In this document: one piece after another, positions 24,546 to 33,361 of the stretch | Layout: every line of letters starts with the position of its first letter | Position numbering within the stretch: position 1 is the stretch's first letter | Origin: Paludibacteraceae bacterium | GTDB lineage: Bacteria; Bacteroidota; Bacteroidia; Bacteroidales; Paludibacteraceae | Direction of reading: 5' to 3' | Length of the DNA: 64,000 nt | Assembly (NCBI GenBank): GCA_017464025.1 | Contig: JAFUEI010000051.1 | Coordinates: 1-64,000, forward strand | Notes under the pieces: generated by a model | Told to the model about the DNA's origin: nothing | The model's input: only the letters and a program-made list of their open reading frames with translations | The model's database searches: none | Translations under genes and position numbers: made by a program

Positions 24546-25533
24546 ATTCGTCTTCCGCGAAATCGCGAATTGCTTTTGTTCCGATTATTTCTTCCCAGCG
24601 CATAGGAGAAATGCCTGTTCCCGGACGTTTAGTCGTAAGGTTATCTTCAGTCAGAAGTTCGCCTTTCATAATGCCTTTTGCGGCGACAATACTCTTTCGG
24701 GCAATGGTCATATTCTTTTCTTCGCTTGCACTCACACGCTTTTGTCCGTCTCCTAATGCTTGCTCAATATTACGTATTGCATCAACCATTGCCTTCAGTT
24801 CATCCGGTTCGAGTGACGCTTTGTGATCCGGTCCGGGGAGAGTTCTATCCAAGGTAAAGTGTTTCTCTATTACCTCTGCGCCCAATGCCACCGCAGCAAT
24901 CGGTACTTCGATTCCCTTGGTGTGGTCAGAATAGCCTACCTTTACGCCGAAGTGTTCTCTCATTTGGAGCATTGCTCGGAGATTTACATCTTGCATTGGA
25001 GTCGGATATTCTGTATTGCAGTGCAGGAGGGTTATTTGCTCTTTCGTTAATCCATGTTTGAGCAATACGTTAATCGCATTCTCTACATCCTCCATTGAGC
25101 ACATGCCTGTTGACATAATTATCGGCTCGCCATACTGCGCAATCTTCTTTAAATATGGGTAGTTGGTTATTTCACCAGATGGTATTTTCCATACTCCGAG
25201 ATTCAAGGAATGTAGATACTCTATACTTTCCAAATCAAAGGCGGTAGATAGGAAACGTACTCCTTTTTGTGTACAATATGTAATCAGTTCCTCATGCTGC
25301 ACTTGCGACAATTCCAGTTTCTTCAGCATCGCATACTGTGAATCATCTGCCGCATTTCGTTGTTGGTATTCTGCCTGTTTGGCTTCTTTGGTCACCAATT
25401 TCTCTGCCTTGAAAGTTTGGAACTTCACATAGTCCACTCTGGCAACAGCAGCAGCGTCAATCAGCTGCTTTGCTATTTCGATGGAGCCATTATGGTTCAC
25501 ACCTGCTTCTGCTATGACAAGTGTATGCATCAT
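24481..25533 (-). CDS. legI: N,N'-diacetyllegionaminate synthase (NeuB family)
   Basis: The 350-residue protein starts with IAEAGVNHNGS and holds the TIM-barrel motifs of NeuB-type synthases (DYVKFQTFKAEKLVT, IPSGEITNYPYL, STGM, HCNTEYPTP, GYSDHTKG, EKHFTLDRTLPGPDHKASLEP). A SAF (antifreeze-like) domain follows (about residues 280-335). It condenses phosphoenolpyruvate with the 6-carbon sugar from the epimerase. The context of LegB/C/H/G-like genes favours legionaminic over sialic acid. The C-terminal tail of alternating Val-Lys is encoded by a short tandem repeat and is probably dispensable. Start and the upstream stop overlap as ATGA. Confidence 0.87.
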   Translation of the reverse strand: MMHTLVIAEAGVNHNGSIEIAKQLIDAAAVARVDYVKFQTFKAEKLVTKEAKQAEYQQRNAADDSQYAMLKKLELSQVQHEELITYCTQKGVRFLSTAFDLESIEYLHSLNLGVWKIPSGEITNYPYLKKIAQYGEPIIMSTGMCSMEDVENAINVLLKHGLTKEQITLLHCNTEYPTPMQDVNLRAMLQMREHFGVKVGYSDHTKGIEVPIAAVALGAEVIEKHFTLDRTLPGPDHKASLEPDELKAMVDAIRNIEQALGDGQKRVSASEEKNMTIARKSIVAAKGIMKGELLTEDNLTTKRPGTGISPMRWEEIIGTKAIRDFAEDECIEDEVKVKVKVKDEVKGEQK

Positions 25534-26111
25534 TTTCTCACTATACTTCCGGCTGGAATGACTGCATTATCTAAAACAGCTATGCCATTGTATAAGACAG
25601 AGCCGCTACCGATAAAAACCTCATTCCCTATAACACAATTCCCATTGACCATCACACCTGTCGAGATATGACAAAAACCACCAACTTGTACTTCATGCTC
25701 AATGTTTGCCATGGTATTTATGATACAATGTTCACCTATATGAGCATCGGCATTCACAACCGCTTTATGCATAATAACAGTTCCTGCTCCTATTGTTGCG
25801 TAGTTGCTTACATATGCATCCCTCGCAATGATGGTTGCAAATTTACCACCTGCACGCATAACTAATGATACCAACTTTTGACGAATTGCAGGCGATTTAA
25901 TCTGCCCAACCGTTATCATGAATTCTGCTGTATCTACATATTGAGGTATATCATCGTCAGTTCCAATGATTTTATAATCAAGCACCTTTGTTTCCACCAA
26001 TTCTGGTTTATCCAAGATCCCTAATATAGTATAGCCTGCACTCTCGGCAACATCTATCACCGATTTGCAGTGTCCTCCACCGCCTAATAATATGAGAGGT
26101 TTAGTTGGCAT
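25530..26111 (-). CDS. legH: PglD/LegH-like N-acetyltransferase
   Basis: Using the ATG at 26111 (MPTKPLILLGGGGHCKSV), which gives the family's normal start, the protein has 193 residues; the ATG at 26135 adds eight unusual residues. An N-terminal Rossmann part is followed by hexapeptide repeats (from about residue 85: AYVSNYATIGAGTVI, NTMANIEHEVQV with the catalytic His). It should acetylate the 4-amino group of the UDP- or GDP-4-amino sugar produced by the aminotransferase upstream, the LegH step. It is separated from that aminotransferase gene by an inserted, frameshifted DUF1016 gene. Confidence 0.8.
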   Translation of the reverse strand: MPTKPLILLGGGGHCKSVIDVAESAGYTILGILDKPELVETKVLDYKIIGTDDDIPQYVDTAEFMITVGQIKSPAIRQKLVSLVMRAGGKFATIIARDAYVSNYATIGAGTVIMHKAVVNADAHIGEHCIINTMANIEHEVQVGGFCHISTGVMVNGNCVIGNEVFIGSGSVLYNGIAVLDNAVIPAGSIVRK

Positions 26112-26133
26112 ATTAATTTTTATCGTTATCGTC

Positions 26134-26177
26134 ACGTATCCGTCCCGTAAGCGAGTCGTGTTCGTCTCTCGGCTGTG
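26134..26177. repeat. Dispersed element, copy B (next to the DUF1016 stop)
   Basis: This stretch matches copy A at 15447-15515 in ordered blocks (GTATCCGTC, GAGTCGTG, TGTGAGTC). It fills most of the gap between the legH start and the stop of the DUF1016 pseudogene. Confidence 0.5.
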
Positions 26178-26186
26178 AGTCGGTGA

Positions 26187-27385
26187 TTACTTATTTGCTT
26201 TCATCAGTCGTTTTGTTTCGCGCATTTCTTTTTGAAGAAGTTCCATACGCTCCTTCAGTTGCTCTTGCGTCGGAAGCATGTCCTTGATGCGGACATTGTT
26301 ATATGTTGCTACACCCATTGGAGTACTGATACCACGAAACGACCATTGTACATCTGCCTTATTCATATCCGAACAAATGAGCAAGCCTATCGTTGGGTTG
26401 TCATCATCGGCTTTCAAAAGGTCATCCACCGCATTGACATAAAAATTCAGTTTTCCGGCATACTCCGGTTCAAAAGCCTTAGCTTTCAGTTCACACACCA
26501 CATAACAGCGCAAACGAATATGATAGAACAGCCAATCAATCTTACGCGTCGTATCTCCGGCTATCAGCTCTTTTTGCCGTCCGATGAAAGCAAAGCCGGT
26601 GCCAAGTCCCAGTAACAGCTCCGTTACACTTCTGCTCAACGCTTCCTCCAACTCCTGCTCATCGTATATCTCATGCTTGACGGTTGCAAAGCCGAAGTCA
26701 TAGTTCTCCTTGAGTACCTCCTGTACCAGTTTGCTCTGCAAAGCAGGCATGTGCTCGGCAAAGTTATTGAGAATCTTTCCTTGATGTTCGTATAAGTTCG
26801 CCTTGATGCATTCACCAACGCTGCACGGCTCATACCCTGCTCTATCGTCTTAGCAATATAGAACAACGCTTCATCTACGGATCTGCACTTGGAGATAATG
26901 GTGATATGATGTCCCCATGGAACGCAAGCAAAAGGTGACGGAAATTCTCCAACTGGTTGTTGGAGTTTTTGAGAATCAATTTCTGTAATAGGTTGTTGCA
27001 GTTTTAAATTTTGATTTTCTGCAACAGGTTGTTGCAGTTTTGTACTTTCCTGATAGTAAAACAGGTACCACTGCTTCATATACCAGATATTGCGGGTTGA
27101 AAAGCCATCTGCTTTCGGGAACTCACGCAGAAGATCAAGACTCACTTGCTCCACCACTCCTGCACCCCAACGCTCTTCTGCTTTCTTCTGCACCAAGTCA
27201 CGTCCCAACTCCCAATTGAAGAACAGTTTCCCAGCGTTTACGCGCACAGAAGCCTTTACCTGCGCCGAACGGTAGCGGTGTTTCAACTCGGCAATCCATT
27301 CCGCGTAATCACCATCGATGCGTATATCGTGGGATTTTACCATACGTAGAGTTGGGAATATTTCGTTTTTTTCTCTCATTTTCAA
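26187..27385 (-). pseudogene. DUF1016/YhcG-type PD-(D/E)XK nuclease, single frameshift
   Basis: The N-terminal part (26636-27385) reads YAEWIAELKHRYRSAQVKASVRVN and NWELGRDLVQKK, the DUF1016 N-terminal domain; the C-terminal part (26187-26750) has TRKIDWLFYHIRLRCYVVCELKAKAFEPEY, the PD-(D/E)XK core. A one-base deletion near 26812 separates them: restoring it gives ALVN-C-IKANLYEHQGK and a protein of about 400 residues. A tandem repeat encodes three LQQPV/LQQPI units near residues 120-150. The protein has no role in sugar synthesis and sits as cargo between legC and legH. YhcG-type proteins are implicated in DNA and phage-related functions, but the mechanism is unsettled. Confidence 0.75.
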
Positions 27386-27478
27386 ATTATTTCTCTCTCG
27401 GTATTCTCTCTATTATCGGCTTTTTAAAACTAACCGAAATCGGTTGGTTTAGAATCCATATTATATATTCTTAATGCG

Positions 27479-28627
27479 TTACAATCTCACACTACTGGGT
27501 ATATTCACCACTCTATCCGCGAACATCTGCGTGTTGGTCAGATGGTCGGTTTCGCAGTGGTCGAACATCGGCAAACGGTTCATGAGTTCCCATATTGGGC
27601 GAGTCATGATACCATTATCATTGGTATATTGCAGGAACGCTTGCTGTTCCTCACGGTTGGGCAGCAATACTGCATTCAGCCAATAGTTGGAGCGGGTGTT
27701 CCTCGGCTCCACAAAGAACTCAATGCCATCCATTCGGCAGAAATAATCGCGATAGACCGCTGCTGTGGCACGTTTGTCCGCCACGTATTCCTCAATATGC
27801 TCCAACTGCGCACACCCGAGGGCAGCGTTGATATTCGGCATACGGTAGTTATAGCCGATATGGTCATGGCGGAACTCCCAGCGATGAGGAATCTTGGCTT
27901 GTGTGGTAAGGTGCTTAGCGTATGCGCCCAACTCTTCGTCATTGAACAGCAACATTCCTCCGCCACCGGTTGTAATCGTCTTATTACCGTTGAAACTCAA
28001 AGCACCGACTTTGCCAAAGGTTCCGGTATGTTTGCCTTTATAGAGGCTACCGATACTCTCTGCCGCATCTTCCACCAACTCAATATGATATTCCTCGCAG
28101 ACGGTAACCAGTTCGTCCAAGCGAACCGGATGACCGAAGGTGTGCATCGGGACACAGGCTTTGACTCTGCGACAGGTACGTTTGTTATAGCATTGACCAT
28201 TGCGGATCTCTGCATTCTTTGCGAGCCACTCTTTGACCGCATCGGGCGACAAGCCCATCGTCTCCACATCTACATCCAGGAACACCGGATGCGCACCTAT
28301 ATAACTGAGGGCATTGCAGGTGGCGATAAAGGTCAGGGCTTGCGTCAGCACTTCGTCATCGCGCTCTACGCCAGCAAGCATCAATGCCATGTGCAGCGCA
28401 TTGGTTCCGCTGACACATACCACCGCGCGTTTGGCACCCGTGTAGCGCGCCATGTCCGCCTCAAAACGATCCACAAACTTACCGACACTGCTGACAAAGG
28501 TGGTGTCAATACACTCGTTAAGGTACTTTTTCTCGTTACCTATGAATTTCGGCACTGCCAACGGCACGAAATCCTGTCCGCCATACAAGTCACGAATGAA
28601 ATCTACTATGGGTTTGTAGTTTGTCAT
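27479..28627 (-). CDS. legC: Legionaminate-pathway sugar aminotransferase (LegC-type)
   Basis: A 382-residue DegT-family PLP enzyme. It has the start FIRDLYGGQDFVPLAVPKFIG, TFVSSVGKFVDRFE and the PLP lysine in FNGNKTITTGGGG (about residue 215), a set characteristic of LegC/PseC-like enzymes of nonulosonic acid clusters. It aminates the 4-keto-6-deoxy sugar nucleotide made by the LegB-type dehydratase, whose gene ends 3 bases upstream. Length is normal and no defects are seen. Confidence 0.87.
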   Translation of the reverse strand: MTNYKPIVDFIRDLYGGQDFVPLAVPKFIGNEKKYLNECIDTTFVSSVGKFVDRFEADMARYTGAKRAVVCVSGTNALHMALMLAGVERDDEVLTQALTFIATCNALSYIGAHPVFLDVDVETMGLSPDAVKEWLAKNAEIRNGQCYNKRTCRRVKACVPMHTFGHPVRLDELVTVCEEYHIELVEDAAESIGSLYKGKHTGTFGKVGALSFNGNKTITTGGGGMLLFNDEELGAYAKHLTTQAKIPHRWEFRHDHIGYNYRMPNINAALGCAQLEHIEEYVADKRATAAVYRDYFCRMDGIEFFVEPRNTRSNYWLNAVLLPNREEQQAFLQYTNDNGIMTRPIWELMNRLPMFDHCETDHLTNTQMFADRVVNIPSSVRL

Positions 28628-28629
28628 CT

Positions 28630-29838
28630 TTACATCTTTTGGTCTAAGTTCTTTCCTTTTTCTTCGTGTTCGAAAGTTGGTATAAAGGATTTTATAGTCT
28701 CTACTATCTCAGCTTTTGTAAAGTCCGGACGCGCAAAGATTGATTCAAATCGGGCAAACAGTTGATTAACCTCCGACATTGAGTGACGGCGTGATTGCTC
28801 TACTACGCCCAGACTTTGGAAACGAGTGGTATTGATTTTTTCTCCCTCCACATAGAATTCCTCGTATGCCTTTTCTCCTGTCGTGTTGCTACCAGTGTAG
28901 ATGACAGGATAAGATTGAGGTTGAGAGTTGAGAGATGCTGCGTAGTGTTTTGCTTCCTCATCCGTAGCACAAAGATGTTTCTGCAAGCCTTGTTCACGAA
29001 TGAAATCATCACATATATCCGAGAACTTCAGCATTTGTTCCTCCCCCAATTTCGGAAAGAACACCTCGCCACTCTTACCAAGCACACAAGCCAACAAACA
29101 TATCTGCCCGCTTTCTTCTGGAGAAACGAAATAGCGTTTCACATCATTCGGAGCAGCGAGAGGCTGACGCTTCTGCAGACGATGCAACCAACCGTCAGGC
29201 AAGGAGCCATTGGAGAATGCCACATTAGCAAAACGGGCGGTTGTCACATTGTATTCAGCGGAATAAGCCATTATCAGGTCTTCCAAGATGCGTTTGCTGG
29301 CTCCCATGATGTTCACAGGGTTGGCAGCCTTATCCGTGCTGACACAGAAGAAATGCTCCGGCTTGTATTCCATCAGCAAGTCCATCAGTTTCTTCGCCTT
29401 GATGTCATTGTTCTCGATAAGCGCCTGCACCGAATAGCGGTCGCGCTCCGAACGAACGTGCTTATGTGCCGAGAAATTAGCCACAATATCAAATCCATGC
29501 TCCTCGCGGAAGATGCGCTCAAAAATAGGGCTCGCAAAATCAAGCGTGTAAGTGCGGTAGTCTTCCGGCACTTGGATGTTGGCACTGCTGCGCAAGTCGC
29601 GCGTCAACTCAGCCAAACCGTTCTCGTTCAAATCCACGACAATAAGTTGCCTGGGCATGAAAGGCAGTAATGCCTTGATGAACGATGAGCCAATACTTCC
29701 CGCTCCACCAATAACGCAGACACGCTTTCCCTCAACCTCTGCCTTAACCTGAGCCTTATTAGTCTCTATGTCCGAAGCAAACATACTCACCGGTCGATGA
29801 GTAACGTATGTTGATATAAATTGTGATAGATTAAACAT
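28630..29838 (-). CDS. legB: NDP-GlcNAc 4,6-dehydratase, LegB-type
   Basis: The ATG at 29838 (MFNLSQFISTYV...) is chosen because a strong promoter lies at 29874-29906, downstream of the earlier ATG at 29967. The 402-residue protein is an extended SDR with the NAD motif VIGGAGSIGSSF (about residue 45), SAHKHVRSERD, and STDKAANPVNIMGASKR, the TDK/MGASKR pattern of FlaA1/CapD/LegB dehydratases. It lacks transmembrane helices, unlike PglF. It makes the 4-keto-6-deoxy intermediate and is the first gene of the legionaminate operon. Confidence 0.85.
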   Translation of the reverse strand: MFNLSQFISTYVTHRPVSMFASDIETNKAQVKAEVEGKRVCVIGGAGSIGSSFIKALLPFMPRQLIVVDLNENGLAELTRDLRSSANIQVPEDYRTYTLDFASPIFERIFREEHGFDIVANFSAHKHVRSERDRYSVQALIENNDIKAKKLMDLLMEYKPEHFFCVSTDKAANPVNIMGASKRILEDLIMAYSAEYNVTTARFANVAFSNGSLPDGWLHRLQKRQPLAAPNDVKRYFVSPEESGQICLLACVLGKSGEVFFPKLGEEQMLKFSDICDDFIREQGLQKHLCATDEEAKHYAASLNSQPQSYPVIYTGSNTTGEKAYEEFYVEGEKINTTRFQSLGVVEQSRRHSMSEVNQLFARFESIFARPDFTKAEIVETIKSFIPTFEHEEKGKNLDQKM

Positions 29839-29873
29839 TATGAATGTAGTATAATTCTCTGCATTATAATCGC

Positions 29874-29906
29874 GCAAAGATACGACATTATTTTTATATA
29901 TGCAAA
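29874..29906 (-). promoter_or_regulatory. Promoter of the legionaminate operon
   Basis: Minus-strand TTTG (29903-29906), 20-base spacer, TATCTTTGC (29874-29882). It sets the legB start. The rest of the 29839-30163 gap shows no gene. Confidence 0.8.
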
Positions 29907-30163
29907 TACACTGCGCACGGCAGGATAGGACAGCGTCAAGGTCAAAGATTTTACACTTTACCATCAAAATATTCTATTTTTAAGATTCACTCATCCGCCA
30001 TTGACAGCCTATCCCTTCGGTATCCTTAGGGCATCTCTACGGAAAAACGAAACTCTGACTGCGGAGCCAAAAGTTTCCGATTATTAAGATTCTGCCTACG
30101 GGTATTTTTCTGCATTTGCATCGCAAACGTGCGGATAGCGGGAATAGATAGATTCACCACGTA

Positions 30164-30198
30164 CAAAAAACAGAGAGACAACCGAAGCCGTCTCTCTG
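30164..30198 (-). terminator. Rho-independent terminator after the DUF5692-type gene
   Basis: A 9-base perfect stem (CAGAGAGAC/GTCTCTCTG) with a 10-base loop is followed on the minus strand by six T. Confidence 0.8.
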
Positions 30199-30219
30199 TA
30201 TATAGAGCAAGAGCTATAA

Positions 30220-31317
30220 TCAGATCTCTGCGCGGGCAAGAGCGTCTTTGTAGTACTTCTGGTCAACAAATACGTCCTCTTTGTACGGGTTGATGTGACG
30301 TTTCTTGGCCTGATACATGATGTAGCAGAAGGCAACTATATTGGTCACAAGTGCAAGAGCAGAGATGACGAGCATAGCAGTCGGGTTGGCAGCGGTTGCA
30401 CCTACAGCCTCGACAGTGGTACCCGTAGCGGCAGCCTCACCACCGGCAGCAGCATAGATAGCTGTAACGGTGTCGATTCCGTTGACATACTGAACAGGAA
30501 GAACAGCCCACTTGAATGCCTGGAAACCATCTTTGAAGGTCTCTTGGAAGAGCGGGAATACCTGTGCAAACATACACCAGATAGCCAGCGTGTTAGCGCG
30601 GTTCTGAATCCAACCACCACGGTTCCAAAGGAGAGCAGCCACCGTAGGAGCAAGCAGCAGAGCGATACCGCAATACCAGCTGTGAGTAGGCAGACAGTTG
30701 TAGGTGTAAGCGAAGTTCCAGATGTCATAAACAAGGATATAAACCCAAGTCATGTCGGCCCAGATCATATCTTTCTTGTCCTTCGAAGGATACACATTCC
30801 ACCAAGCGGTCATACAGAAGATGTTGAACAGACCGGCAACGCCGTTGAACACGTTATGCCATCCGCCATAGAGCCAAACGCCCTCTGACGAGAGCCACCA
30901 TTTGTTCCAACCCATGATAGCCGACTCGAAGTCAGAGCAAACGGCAATCAGGATGTTGATAGCCACGATGATGAAGGGGAAGGGTTTGAACCAGTGCTGT
31001 TTGCCGATACCCCATTCGTACTTGATCATCATGAAGCCGATACAGCCGGTCAGAGCGGCATACAGTTTGGCATAGTGGAACCAGCCGTTCATATAGACAT
31101 GCGTCTGGTTGTTAACTGCCCATTCTGCACCCATACGTGCACCGATGGCAATAGCAACAAAGTAAGCGGTCAGAGCCAAAGGAATGGCAAAGAACGTGAT
31201 TGCTCCACCCCATTTGGTGCGACGGGCAAACTCATTGAACAAGATGAGTCCTACAAGGACTACAAGCAACATGCCCCATTGTGCGAGGGCGTGTTCTCCA
31301 TAAACTTGAAAGAACAT
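30220..31317 (-). CDS. Multi-pass membrane protein, DUF5692 family
   Basis: The 365-residue protein has about nine predicted transmembrane helices and many aromatic motifs between them (WFHYAKLYAALTG, WNKWWLSSEGVWLYGGWHN, TWVYILVYDIWNFAYTYNC). The composition and pattern agree with DUF5692, an uncharacterised inner-membrane family. A loop rich in Ala/Thr/Gly lies near residue 300, and the C-terminus is charged and cytoplasmic. It is the last gene of a unit with a smaller membrane protein and hypA, followed by a terminator. Function unknown. Confidence 0.75.
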   Translation of the reverse strand: MFFQVYGEHALAQWGMLLVVLVGLILFNEFARRTKWGGAITFFAIPLALTAYFVAIAIGARMGAEWAVNNQTHVYMNGWFHYAKLYAALTGCIGFMMIKYEWGIGKQHWFKPFPFIIVAINILIAVCSDFESAIMGWNKWWLSSEGVWLYGGWHNVFNGVAGLFNIFCMTAWWNVYPSKDKKDMIWADMTWVYILVYDIWNFAYTYNCLPTHSWYCGIALLLAPTVAALLWNRGGWIQNRANTLAIWCMFAQVFPLFQETFKDGFQAFKWAVLPVQYVNGIDTVTAIYAAAGGEAAATGTTVEAVGATAANPTAMLVISALALVTNIVAFCYIMYQAKKRHINPYKEDVFVDQKYYKDALARAEI

Positions 31318-31365
31318 AATTGTGTTTGTTTTTTATTGGTTATTAAATGTTAGTTGTTATATAAG

Positions 31366-31692
31366 TCATGCATGTACTGCACGGCGCTCTTTGGAATAGC
31401 ACCATACCGCCCATACGAGTGTGACTACAAGAGATATCGGAAGACCTACCGTCAGCATCTCCCACAGCATTTGCGTTCCACCGCCCTCGGCATTCAGTGC
31501 CGTGAAAAACGGGAAAAGCCATGTGAGTTCGCCGTTGATGATGTGGTCAACTATAAGCATTATGCTTCCGCCCCAGAGCATCAGCTCGAGGGTCCGGAGG
31601 TTACGGCCGACAAAACTGTCCTGCCGGGTAGTGTGCTTGCGATAGACGGTAGTGGCTATCGCCTGTGTAAGGGGTACTATGAAACAAGCCAT
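31366..31692 (-). CDS. Small membrane protein of unknown function
   Basis: The 108-residue protein has three predicted transmembrane helices (about 5-20, 40-65 and 82-100) with a short charged segment YRKHTTRQDSFVGRN after the first. No family is recognised. It begins 12 bases after hypA and precedes the DUF5692-type gene by 48 bases; conserved spacing suggests the two membrane proteins act together. Confidence 0.65.
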   Translation of the reverse strand: MACFIVPLTQAIATTVYRKHTTRQDSFVGRNLRTLELMLWGGSIMLIVDHIINGELTWLFPFFTALNAEGGGTQMLWEMLTVGLPISLVVTLVWAVWCYSKERRAVHA

Positions 31693-31704
31693 AATATAAG
31701 TTTT

Positions 31705-32052
31705 TTATGTAGGTACAACTATTTCTTTTATTTCCACCTCATTGCCCCGAAGCAGCCATGTCTGTTCGCTGCCGCAATGCGGACACGTCTTGCCGTGGGC
31801 GACAGTAGGATAATCTTTGCCGCAGCCGTCGCAATGAGTGACAGCAGGAATCGTGTTAATCGTTAGTTCACAACCTTTGAGCAACTCTTCTTTGTCAGCA
31901 GCCCATCGCCAACAATCCGTAAGGTATTCCGGCACAATAGTGCTCACCTCGCCAACATTCATCACCACCGAGGATACATGCTCCACATGGTTCTCCTCTG
32001 CAGCCTGCTTCACGTCACGGATAATATAAAACACTATTCCAAGTTCGTGCAT
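31705..32052 (-). CDS. hypA: Hydrogenase nickel-incorporation protein HypA
   Basis: The 115-residue protein starts MHELGIV, with the His2 and Glu3 that bind nickel in HypA, and has a zinc ribbon CDGCGKDY...CPHCG at residues 73-94. Length is normal. HypA delivers nickel with HypB to [NiFe]-hydrogenase, or to urease in some bacteria. HypB is encoded 4 kb upstream in the same direction, but no hydrogenase or hypCDEF gene is in the window. Confidence 0.88.
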   Translation of the reverse strand: MHELGIVFYIIRDVKQAAEENHVEHVSSVVMNVGEVSTIVPEYLTDCWRWAADKEELLKGCELTINTIPAVTHCDGCGKDYPTVAHGKTCPHCGSEQTWLLRGNEVEIKEIVVPT

Positions 32053-32055
32053 AGT

Positions 32056-33273
32056 CTATTCTATTGGCTTAACGATTGCCTCATACAGCATTTGCCCTTT
32101 GAGGGTAAGGAGGTAACGCTGGCGGGGGTGGTTGGGGCTGTTGGGGTATTTCCGGCGCAGAAAACGACTGCGTAAGGCAGGGTTGAGGTGGTTTTCCAAG
32201 AAACTCATGCGGTCTTTGAACTGTCTGCGCGTCATCAGTTCTTTTATGGTCAGTTCCTTGTTACCTACTTCACGTACAATATCAATTATACTCGCATCGT
32301 TCGTATAGAACTTACTATTTGGATTTAAGCAAGTTACAACAGAACTTGATGGGTAACTTGATGGGTAGGTTGAGGGGTAACTTGAGGGGTCAACTTGAGG
32401 GGGTGTGTCTAAGCGTGGTTGTTTGCGATACTCGGCAGGCGGGTTGACGAAGAGGTAACAGCTTTTGAGTACCCATTGTTCGCCGAGTAGCAGGTTACGG
32501 AAGAAACGCTCTATATAGGTGAAGGTGTAGTCAATACCTTGTGCGGCGTTCTTGTAGTTGGCACGGACAAGGGCGTTGCGAAAATACCAGGCATGCTTGG
32601 AGAAGAGGTCGTTATCAATGACAAAACTGAGTGAGCGCAGATACTGGATGGTAAAGACCGCCGTGGTACGTGTGTTGCCCTCGCCGAATGCGTGTATCTG
32701 CCACAGACCGGACACAAAACGCGATATATGTTCAACAGTGGCATCGCCCGACAAGTTGGCATAACTGAATGCCCTTTCTTCGGCTATGTCGTAGTCCAAA
32801 GCACGGTTAAGATCTTCCCAGTTGAGGTAACGCACGGTATCACCATTGAGCACTAACTCTTTTTTTGTTATGTCATAGTCCCGTATCTGTCCGGCATGTT
32901 TGAATACGCCGGTGAAGATACGACGATGTAGCGCCTTATAACCGTTAGTGGAAAAGTCGAGGGTTTCAGAAGACAGAATACGGCTTATGTTAGCTGCTGC
33001 TTTGTCGGCTTCCTCTGTGTCGTCGGTATCGGCAGTGCGAGTTGTCTTGGTCTTATAATACGAATAGATAAGGCGGTGAGCCTCGTCCATCGTTATCTCA
33101 CCTTCTATATTGCGCTCCGCCACCTCACGCAGATAGTCGGATGTCTTCAGACGGTCCACATCCTGCAAGCCGATGGCAGTACTCCACGCAAAGGCAGCCT
33201 CCCGTTTGGAAGGCTCGCCCTGACGCAGATATTCATCAAAGGCAGCGTATCGTATTTCCGGCTCTCCTATCAT
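32056..33273 (-). CDS. Fic-domain protein (putative AMPylase)
   Basis: The 405-residue protein has the Fic core motif IHAFGEGNTRTT (about residue 212), close to HxFx(D/E)GNxRxxR, with the catalytic His; the final Arg is replaced by Thr/Ala in the motif end. An N-terminal segment, VAERNIEGEITMDEAHRL, resembles the VbhA-type antitoxin element carrying E-G of the inhibitory motif, so the protein may be self-inhibited. A Ser/Tyr/Pro repeat (PSSYPSTYPSS) near residue 300 is encoded by a short tandem repeat. The C-terminal 80 residues look like a winged-helix module. The gene lies 4 bases upstream of hypA, an odd place for a Fic gene; it is probably cargo that joined the operon. Confidence 0.82.
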   Translation of the reverse strand: MIGEPEIRYAAFDEYLRQGEPSKREAAFAWSTAIGLQDVDRLKTSDYLREVAERNIEGEITMDEAHRLIYSYYKTKTTRTADTDDTEEADKAAANISRILSSETLDFSTNGYKALHRRIFTGVFKHAGQIRDYDITKKELVLNGDTVRYLNWEDLNRALDYDIAEERAFSYANLSGDATVEHISRFVSGLWQIHAFGEGNTRTTAVFTIQYLRSLSFVIDNDLFSKHAWYFRNALVRANYKNAAQGIDYTFTYIERFFRNLLLGEQWVLKSCYLFVNPPAEYRKQPRLDTPPQVDPSSYPSTYPSSYPSSSVVTCLNPNSKFYTNDASIIDIVREVGNKELTIKELMTRRQFKDRMSFLENHLNPALRSRFLRRKYPNSPNHPRQRYLLTLKGQMLYEAIVKPIE

Positions 33274-33361
33274 CGTGTTTCTTTCTCCCTAACAGCAGTC
33301 AGGTACAGAAAGCATAAGTAAGCGTTGAGCGCAACGGTCTTCCTACCTTTAACCTTTGTGA

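Noticed and set aside
29838..29967. N-terminal extension of LegB from the ATG at 29967
   Set aside because: It would place the start upstream of a consensus promoter and add residues absent from the family.
30295..30888. Plus-strand frame of 197 codons inside the DUF5692-type gene
   Set aside because: It is a shadow of a membrane-protein gene; the residue pattern is not protein-like.
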